A program made the position numbers and the translations under genes. A stretch of DNA of 64,000 nt from Plectosphaerella cucumerina (Eukaryota > Ascomycota > Sordariomycetes > Glomerellales > Plectosphaerellaceae): contig JAGPXD010000001.1 in NCBI GenBank assembly GCA_020746995.1, positions 7,378,001 through 7,442,000 on the forward strand, written 5' to 3'. How positions within the stretch are numbered: the first letter of the stretch is position 1; each line of letters starts with the position of its first letter. The notes under the pieces are model-generated. The model was given only the letters and a program-made list of their open reading frames with translations. It was not told the origin of the DNA and made no database searches. Below, piece by piece: positions 57,131 through 64,000 of this stretch.

Positions 57131-57420
57131 TTAGATGCAGTAGGGGCTCTGGTTCTGGGGGTTGAAGTGGCAGCTGGTCTTGGGGGGACAGTCGCCAGCG
57201 AACTGGAATGTGTTAGTGACTTGTGGATGGATGTGGCGAGCAGAGGAGGAAGACTCACGACCCAGACACCGCCGGTGTTGCAGACCTGCCAGCCGGCAGC
57301 GTCGTCGAGGCAAGCGTAGGTAGCGGGGGTGCAGGCGCCGGCGCTGGCGTCGCTGGGAGCGGGAGCAGCCATGGCAACGGCGGCGAAGGCAGCGAGGACG
57401 GTGGCAATGGTGAACTGCAT
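57131..57420 (-). CDS. Small secreted six-cysteine protein
   Basis: A 77-residue secreted miniprotein of unknown function. Two exons on the minus strand: 57420-57259 and 57202-57131, with a 56-nt intron (phase 0, GTGAGT, branch CACTAAC, acceptor TTCCAG). Residues 1-19 (MQFTIATVLAAFAAVAMAA) form a signal peptide with Ala-rich core, and the cleavage zone is near AMAAPAP. The mature part carries Cys30, 37, 47, 59, 65 and 76, enough for three disulfides, with aromatic residues in GWQVCNTGGVWVFAGDC and the tail SPYCI. The pattern resembles small secreted proteins common in Sordariomycetes; roles among such proteins (surface, effector, antimicrobial) cannot be told here. A TATA box lies upstream at 57597-57604, consistent with strong regulated expression. 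Confidence 0.85.
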
Positions 57421-59285
57421 GGTGATCCTGTGGTGGTAGGTGTTTGGAAGAGGAGTGAAAGTTGAAGTGGAAGATCGGAAGTGGCTTGTAGAGTGCGGAT
57501 GAGGCCGGATGCTTTGAAGATGCTGGATGCTTGATGATGCTGATGCTGATGAGGATGAGAGAGAAAAAAGATGTTCTCATCGAGGAAACCAGCCCTCTTT
57601 TATATCAAATGCTTCCTTCATCTTCAGGAGCCTCGCCGTCGTCAACATCTGCGTCGTCTGATCAGCCACCCGCCGCCGCCCTCCATGTCGAACTTCGCCC
57701 ATCCCGAAGTGCTTCTTTCTTTGTCCCCGATCGAGGCAGGGTAGCAGAGCTAGCGGCGTCCGTCTCGCGTGGGTTCGGCAGCGGCTGCCATTGCTCCTAG
57801 CGTCCTCCCGGGCTGATGTGCCACTAGCAACACATCGGACAGCGCGAGAGCCCTACGAGGTGACCGGACCGGAAGATACGTAGCAGTCCAAGCAGCACTC
57901 TCCCCAATGTCTCAGTGTCGACGTCGTCAGCGTCAGCGCCATCACTTCCCAGGGCTATTCCGGGGTGCATGACCCGACCAGACACGAGGTGACATCCGGC
58001 AGCATCTTTGAACGGTCTGCCGATTCGGGGAATAGAGATCGCAGATCGACTCTGCGGGGAGCACTCGGAAGCGGCACACATTCAAGCACATGTTGGGTTG
58101 TTTAGCCGTCAGCCCATGCACGCTGCGCCCCGAATAAGATGCTCTACCCCACGATAGTATCGGGGCGGAATTCCAGCCACGATGCCCGCATTCCGGGGAA
58201 GGGACGACGACGGTAGACCCAGTTCGGACGGCGGCCACGCGAGAAGAGACGAAGGCCAACGGGTAGAGGAAAAAGATCGACGTCAGAGGCACCCTTCGAC
58301 CGTCCCGGCCGCTCCGCATGCGTTCAAGGCAAGTGCCCCGGCGTGACGCTAGGCCTCCAGCCCTCACAGGCTCAAAGTCGCCGGGTCGACCGTGATGCAG
58401 GTCTCGGACTAGGCAAGCGGGAGCTAGCGCAGCAGACCGCAGTCTGGCAACTCATGTAACGATGCTAGAGGCTGCTATTAATATGGCAAGGCTGGAGGGC
58501 GTGGGGCTGTGACACAAGAACGGCCTGCACCAGCTTGGAGTGTCATGGTCGGGGGCAGAATCTCGCCGGCGACGGCGCCAGCGGCGTCAGCCGTGGCTGC
58601 AGAACGGGAGCGAGTCGGAAGACAGGCAAATACGGTTGACAAGAATAGATGGGAATTGGCTGGGCCATCTGTAGATACGAGAGGACCTGGAGTGTTGTCA
58701 CGTTGCATGGTGAGATGGAAGGACGAGAAAGCTGACGGCGGCTGAAGACCGAAGGCTGACGAGAAGATGAATTTGATTGGTCGATTTTAGTCGGCATTGA
58801 TTGGCTGAAGGCCGTGGGCAGTGGCCAATTAGAGAGCCTCTAAACGGCATTCAGGGGCTCGAGAGAACAGACCTCGGTCACCATCTTCCTCCATCATCCA
58901 TCTCTACGAGTAGGTACTGTCCATAGGACTGAAAGAATTGGTCTGACAATACTTGGAGCCAGGAAGAACATCTGGATTGCTATGAAACCTTTGTCGTTAG
59001 GTATTATCAATCTGTCATACGAATAGTGAAGTTTCAATCCACCCCTCACCACACCTCCCCCATGTTCACCATCGCTGATCCCCATACGCTGGAGCCCCTC
59101 TGTGGAACAACCTCAACAACGGGTCCCTTGAACACTTGCACCCCAGCAGGCTCTTGCCTCATACCTACGCTGTCCTGCTCGTATCCAGCCCTGATTCCCT
59201 GGGCTCTCTGCCAACGCCGTCTCCGAATGCAGAAGCTTCAGCACACCATTAGCCATCTAGTCTGCATCACTAGGGAGGACCAAAC
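57421..59285. other. Intergenic/promoter region
   Basis: Contains the promoter of the small secreted protein (right of 57421). No gene supported; a 141-codon minus frame at 57942-58367 is Arg/Ser-rich without support. Confidence 0.55.
57597..57604 (-). promoter_or_regulatory. TATA box of the small secreted protein gene
   Basis: TATAAAAG on the minus strand, about 180 bp upstream of the start codon at 57420. Confidence 0.65.
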
Positions 59286-61017
59286 TCACAAGACAACCCA
59301 GAAGATGGCCACCAGCCCAAGGACGCCCAGGCCAACGCTTAGCCCAATGATGAGCCCCAGAATCCATCCCCTGACTGTCTGTCCCTTTGCCATCAACTCC
59401 AGCAGTCGGCAGCGGCGGTACTCACGACGTGGGCCGGCCAGACGTCGCCCCGAGACTGCAAGCTCTGCCCCCGAACTCAAGTGGCTCTGGGGCTAGCGCC
59501 TGGCGAGTCTCGACCGCCGTCTGCTTGTGCACCGACTGCGCCGAGGCCGGACAGTTAAGCACACCGGCCGACGTACACTGGATGCCCGTGTATGTCACTG
59601 TCGTCGTTGTCAGCGGCCCCTCCTGCATGGCTTCCACAGCCGCCGGTGTGGCGCTGGCCATTTCAGCAACGCACACCCGCCCGAGCGTCGTGTAGAAGAC
59701 GGGAGTGTGCGTTGCCGCCGTTGGGCCCCAGGTGCGGTCGTGAATGAAGACGCTCGCGCCCGCCGCGGCGCCCACGGCGACCTCGAAATCCTCGACGGCC
59801 CCAATGGCACACTCTTCGCCCTTGTCACCGTCGATCTCGGTGCCTATGGTCGTTGTCAATCGCGCCAGGTCGGCGTATATCAGGGCCGAAACGCCGCCGC
59901 CAGCGCTGGGGACCGAGTAGTTACGGCCAAATGCCTCGAAACTCATGTCCAGTGGTGTGTCGATGTTGACGCCTGCTGAGACGCTCGCGCGCAGCAGCGC
60001 TGTGAGCACAACCTCGCCCGCCTCTATGAACACGGGGAGGAACTCAGAGCGCGCACCGTTACTGGCCAGCAGATGTCAGCGAGGGTACGTGTAGGACGAA
60101 GAAGGGGAACGGCATCGTTACTCACTGCTCCAGCGTGCCGACCTCGTCCGCAAATAGGTTCAGCTCCACGAAAAGACCCTCGTCAAAGCGCAGGTGGAAG
60201 CCGTGCCCGATGACCACGGCTGCCTCGACGCTCAGCACCAAGTCCAAGCTGAAGCCGACGTCGAGCTGCACCTCGGACACGTTGAACTCCAGGCCGTGCT
60301 TGTATATGGGGATTGTGTAAGTCGCCGCGGCCGCCAGCGTTGTCTGCAGGTCCATGTACACGTCAAGAGCCTCGAACCCTACGCGCAGCCGGCACTCGCG
60401 CACTTCGGGCACGGGTATGTTAAGGTCAATTTGCAGCGGCGGCAGGTTGACCTGGTCTATGTCAAAGTCGCTGGCGTCGATGCCGTCGCCGAGACCGTCG
60501 AGGATGCTGCGACCGTAGCCTTTGACGAAGTCTCCTGCGTAGTCGGTCATGTTCTCAATGACATCGCCGAACTGGTCTTTGACGTTGTCTAGGATCTTTC
60601 CCACGTCGAATGCGTCCGTAGAGACGGAAATGTCAGCCACAGCTGTTCCAAGGATGTAGCACTCGTTGCAGAAAACCTCGAAGCCCGCGTCTGTCGCTAG
60701 ATCTCCATTGGACGTGTTGGTCGAGGCTTCGAGGCCGCTTGTTGTCGGACTGTCAGCTGTAGGTTTGACGCAGGGGCTCTCCGAAGATGTTCTCACATTC
60801 TGAACAGAAGAGGAACGCTGGGGAAATGCTCGCGAATGATCATTTTCTGCGGCTCCATCCCCTCCTCCCTCGCACTGAGAAGACGTCGGCGGACCTTATC
60901 GACCGTCTGAGCTGCCGTTAGCCCCGGGGCGTTACGCACAGCCAGCCCGAGTTCTGGGTCTGTCGCTGCCGCGAGTGCGCCGGCTGAAGAGACCAGAAGA
61001 GTCAAGGCGCGGAACAT
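59286..61017 (-). CDS. Secreted, C-terminally anchored surface protein, function unknown
   Basis: Four exons on the minus strand: 61017-60797, 60749-60126, 60061-59426 and 59370-59286, giving 521 residues; all three introns are in phase 2. Exon 1 encodes a signal peptide (MFRALTLLVSSAGALAAA). The ectodomain has FCNECYILGTAVADISV (two close cysteines), many Asp/Leu/Val beta-strand-like repeats such as INLPVPEV-type segments, and few cysteines later (CRLRVGFEAL, EECAIGAVED, RVCVAEMA, GIQCTSAGVLNC). Potential N-glycosylation sites include NMTD and NVSE. The last exon encodes GWILGLIIGLSVGLGVLG and ends WVVL with no cytosolic tail, so it could be a GPI-anchor signal or a terminal membrane span. 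The acceptor of intron 1 is the least certain (60749 or about 12 bases further). No family recognised with confidence; fungal extracellular GPI proteins of the DUF7223 kind are possible relatives. Confidence 0.72.
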
Positions 61018-62067
61018 GATGCGTATAAATGTTGCAGGTAGCGGAAAGCGGCAGCAGAGAGCCTGTCCGGCACTCTATCCCTTTCTCATCCGGTCTCTTC
61101 TCTTTATGTATGCTGTTTCCCGGCCCCGCCAAATGCCCGAGTCTCTTCACTGCAGCATCAGGCTCCCGAACGTTAACACCTCCCGCAGCGATAACACCTC
61201 CATGCAGTAGCGCATGAGCCTGGAACGGCCCATGGTGCTTGAGGCGTCCAAAGGATCAATATTGGAGGCTGCTTGCAATGCAGTCTCCCTGCCTGTCGAA
61301 GGCTCGCGATGGAGGCACTCTAGGTAGGGAGCCAAACTTAGACCAGGCTGCGTGGGGTCGGAAGCTTCTTCCGCGAACAGCCCGATATGGAACACTCGGT
61401 GAGTGTCAAGACCAGGCTGCGAGAAAAGCGACGTCTCAGCTTGCGGGTGGTAGACACGGCGTGCATAGGGATCGCAGGACGGGCTGCATGAGGAAGCTGA
61501 CAGCTGAAAATCGCCAGCGCAGAGCGAGGAAATTACAAATCCATTCAAAAATGCCGTCTAGATGTCTCCAAGCATAGTTCGCAAAAGATAAGAAACACCC
61601 CCGGGTCAAAAGTGGTCAGCAAAGACGCGACAAGGCGTGTCGTGGAGCAACGCCCACAGCATGGACACATGGACGTGCAGGTGAACAGAAAAGAAAACGC
61701 GGGCTCCTACAAGTAAATCCTAGACATCTGCGGCCTCATGCTCTTGCGGCCCTGCCCTGTCTCCCATGCCACGGCCTCCATTTCCAAGCCGCGCCACCAC
61801 ATGCCCTGTCTAGTTGGCACGCCCGTCTATAACTGTGATGGATGAAGCAGCATCCCCGCCGGCCCAAGACTCTCCAAGGTCTGTTCTCCCGGCCGCCATA
61901 CCCGCAGGCGGTGGCCTGGTATGATATATGTTGTGCGCGCTTCCACATGTTCTCTCTCGCGACGAGTCAAATCTCGCCATCGCCTCCCCGGGTCCAGGGG
62001 AGAATGCAACTGTTGGTCTCATGTTCTTCTTCTTCTTCTCCCTCTTCTTCTTTATTAAAACAACGCC
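61018..62067. other. Intergenic region
   Basis: Upstream of the surface-protein gene and downstream of UGDH, both on the minus strand. A 133-codon minus frame at 61147-61548 is not supported by domain or splice signals. Confidence 0.55.
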
Positions 62068-64000
62068 CTACATGCCCACACCCTTGCCAATGCCCTGGAC
62101 CTTGAAGCCAAGCTTCTCCAGTTCCGGGGCGCTGACAATGTTGCGGCCGTCGAGGACGAGCTTGGGCAGCTTCATCATTGCCGAGACCTCCTCCCAGTCG
62201 ACGGCGTCACCCTCGTCCTCAGCGGCGACGGCGTAGTCGCAGCCCTTGCAGCCTTCGGGGCAGACCTCGGGCTTCATACGCTTGAGGGGATCGGTGACGG
62301 TCTTGTTGCTGCCGCGAGTGACAAAGTTCTCGAGCTCGATGAGGTCCATCTCGGACGGGTTAGGGCCGAGGAAACCAGCGTCCGCATGGGGCAGTTGGTC
62401 CTTGGCGCCATTCCACAGGCTGTCGCGGCGGGCCGATGCCTGGGCCTTGGGCGGGTAGTGGAAGTGGTACCAGGGCGTCAGGATGCAGATGGCCGAGGCG
62501 CCGTCTGTGGTCTCGCGCCAGTTGTTGTACACCTTGATCTGGGCGAGCTGGCGCTCGTCCTGGATGTGCTGGCGGACCTCGAACATGATCTCCTCGGTCG
62601 AGCAGCCGGGATCGAAGATGGCAATTTCGCGTGGCCGCTCATCGGCCAGCTCGCCAATGATGTGCACGGCGATGGAGTTGCGCGTGTCGTTGGTGCCCTC
62701 CTTGAAGGCGAAGCCGAGAATGGCCACCTTCTTGCCGCGCAGGTTGCCGTTCAGCGCGCGGTGCACCTTTTGCGCAAAGCGCTCGCGCTGGTACTTGTTG
62801 ATCTCCAGAACGCCGTACCAGTAGTCGGCGACGGTGTCGAGGTGCAGGATGCGGGCCATGTACGTCAGGTTGAGGATGTCCTTCTCGAAGCACGAGCCGC
62901 CGAAGCCCACACCGGCGTGGAGGAACTTCTTGCCGAGACGCGTGTCGGCGCCGATGCCCCTGCTGATCTCCTGCACGTCGGCGCCAAGCTCCTCGCAGAG
63001 GGCCGAGATGCTGTTGATGCTCGAGATGCGCTGTGCCAGCATGGCGTTGGCCACGAGCTTGGTCAGCTCCGACGACCACGTGTTGACAGTCAGGATGTTC
63101 TTCTCAGGCACCCAGCCGGCGTAGACCTTCTTGAGAGCGTTGGCGGCGCGCAGACCGGCGGGAGTTGTACTGCTGCCGATGAGGATGCGGTCAGGGTGCA
63201 TCAGATCGCGCACGGCCGTGCCCTCGGCAAGGAACTCTGGGTTGGAGACGATTTCGAACTCGCATTCGGGACGGTACTGGGACATCTGGGAGGGAAGGGA
63301 GCGTCAGCAAATGAGCGGCGTGCGTGGAGGGCTCATTCCAAAGACTCACGATCTCGCGGATCATGCGGGCGGTGCCCGTGGGCACGGTCGACTTCTCGAC
63401 GATAATGGCGCCATCCTTGGCGTAGCGGGCGACAGTCTCGGATGCGCCCTCAACGGCAGACAGGTCAGCGGTGAAGCCGGCGCCGATACCGTAGGTCTTG
63501 GTGGGGGTGTTGACGCAGATGAGGACAACGTCGGCGGCGCCAATGCCGTTCTTGACGTCGGTGGTGAAGACCAGGTTGGGCTCGCGGGGGGCGACCTTGA
63601 CGCTCTTGCCGACGGAGGGCAAGAAGGCGGTGGTCTCGTTGGTGCCGTCGCGAGCGATTCGGACGATCTTGGGCAGACCAGCCTCGTGGATGGGCAGGTG
63701 GGGGGAGTTCCACGCGTCGACGCGCTCGGCGTTGAGGTCGACGACGGTCACTTGCAGGTGGGGGTTGTGGAAGGCGACGAGGGCGGCGGTAGGGCCACCT
63801 GGTGGAAGAAGCAAATGTCAGCCGGGGTTGTCGCGGCGGGCAGGGCAGATAAGGGCGGGCGAGAACGTACCGACAAAGCCAGCTCCGACGAAGCAGAGGT
63901 TCTTGATCTCCATGGGCTCCATGTTGTCGACTTGCTCAACAGAGGCGGCGATGCGCTTTGCTACGTTGTCTTGGGGGCTCCGGGGGCGCGAGGCGGGAGG
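62068..64000 (-). CDS. UDP-glucose 6-dehydrogenase, 5' end beyond the window
   Basis: Oxidises UDP-glucose to UDP-glucuronate with two NAD+, a cytosolic step that supplies sugar nucleotides for polysaccharides. Minus-strand exons: 64000 (open) to 63871, 63798-63350 and 63285-62068; introns of 72 and 64 nt with GCTGAC branch sites. The visible N-terminus has a disordered stretch, then NLCFVGAGFVGGPTAALVA (the NAD GxGxxG loop completed across intron 1). Further motifs: VVDLN, LPIHEAGL, ICVNTPTKT, EKSTVPTGTARMI, SNPEFLAEGTAV, ANAMLAQRISSINS, and the catalytic cysteine in GVGFGGSCFEKDILNL. The C-terminal domain shows VAILGFAFKEGTNDTRNS and KLVLDGRNI. An unusual insertion of roughly 85 residues with CPEGCKGC sits before DWEEV. 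The frame is open to the window edge, so the first in-frame ATG seen (63922-63920, MEPMEIK) need not be the start. Confidence 0.93.

Noticed and set aside
61147..61548. 133-codon minus frame upstream of the surface-protein gene
   Set aside because: No signal peptide, domain or splice logic; lies in the presumed promoter.
1..64000. CRISPR arrays, insertion sequences, prophage, rRNA genes, RIP-mutated repeats
   Set aside because: Looked for and not seen: no regularly spaced repeats, no transposase-like frames, no 5S rRNA core that I could recognise, and no AT-rich TpA-rich blocks.

Overview
This window is nuclear DNA of a filamentous ascomycete, most likely a Sordariomycete. The genes carry short spliceosomal introns (about 48-80 nt) with GTRAGT-type donors and CTRAC branch sites. 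Third codon positions are GC-rich, intergenic leaders are long and pyrimidine-rich, and the gene content is typical of mould genomes: HET domain, Zn(II)2Cys6, OPT transporter, STRIPAK FHA protein, small secreted cysteine-rich protein and an intron-bearing nuclear tRNA. No prokaryotic operon, CRISPR array, transposon or RIP-type AT-rich block was seen. All exon models below come from reading splice signals and checking that the phase is preserved across each junction.

Layout. 1-92: 3' end of an unidentified gene. 3083-5570 (+): intrinsically disordered protein with a short conserved N-terminus. 8817-11178 (+): OPT-superfamily transporter. 13095-14324 (+): SLC35F-type transporter. 15231-19489 (-): large Cid1-like nucleotidyltransferase with polyQ. 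24607-24677 (-): tRNA-Gly(GCC). 25229-26302, 26621-27647 and 27795-29933 (all +): thioredoxin-fold AhpC/TSA-like protein, porphobilinogen deaminase and a HET-domain protein. 31346-33126 (-): five-exon disordered protein. 40304-41951 (-): SILK/RVxF-like candidate PP1-interacting protein with an in-frame TAG. 44264-45175 (+): disordered protein with a C-terminal membrane segment. 45670-48010 (-): FHA tail-anchored STRIPAK subunit (PRO45/HAM-4/SLMAP type). 49313-49868 (+): Mgr2/Romo1. 52765-55096 (+): Zn(II)2Cys6 transcription factor with two micro-exons in the zinc cluster. 55248-55333 (+): intron-containing tRNA-Lys(CTT). 56040-56837 (+): short-chain dehydrogenase. 57131-57420 (-): six-cysteine secreted miniprotein. 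59286-61017 (-): secreted, C-terminally anchored surface protein. 62068 to beyond 64000 (-): UDP-glucose 6-dehydrogenase with a cysteine-bearing insertion.

The genes do not form one recognisable pathway; this is mostly a housekeeping/regulatory neighbourhood with some accessory genes (HET, secreted proteins). The points most worth a second look are the in-frame stop that is also a potential splice acceptor between the SILK-like and RVxF-like motifs, the micro-exon architecture of the zinc cluster, tandem 3' splice sites in the Mgr2 gene, the Cys-rich insertion in UGDH, and a surface protein whose three introns all begin with an in-frame stop. I see no single convincing undescribed multi-gene system. 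Intergenic stretches are large (33.1-40.3 kb, 19.5-24.6 kb) and contain only simple repeats, palindromes and short spurious ORFs that I could recognise.
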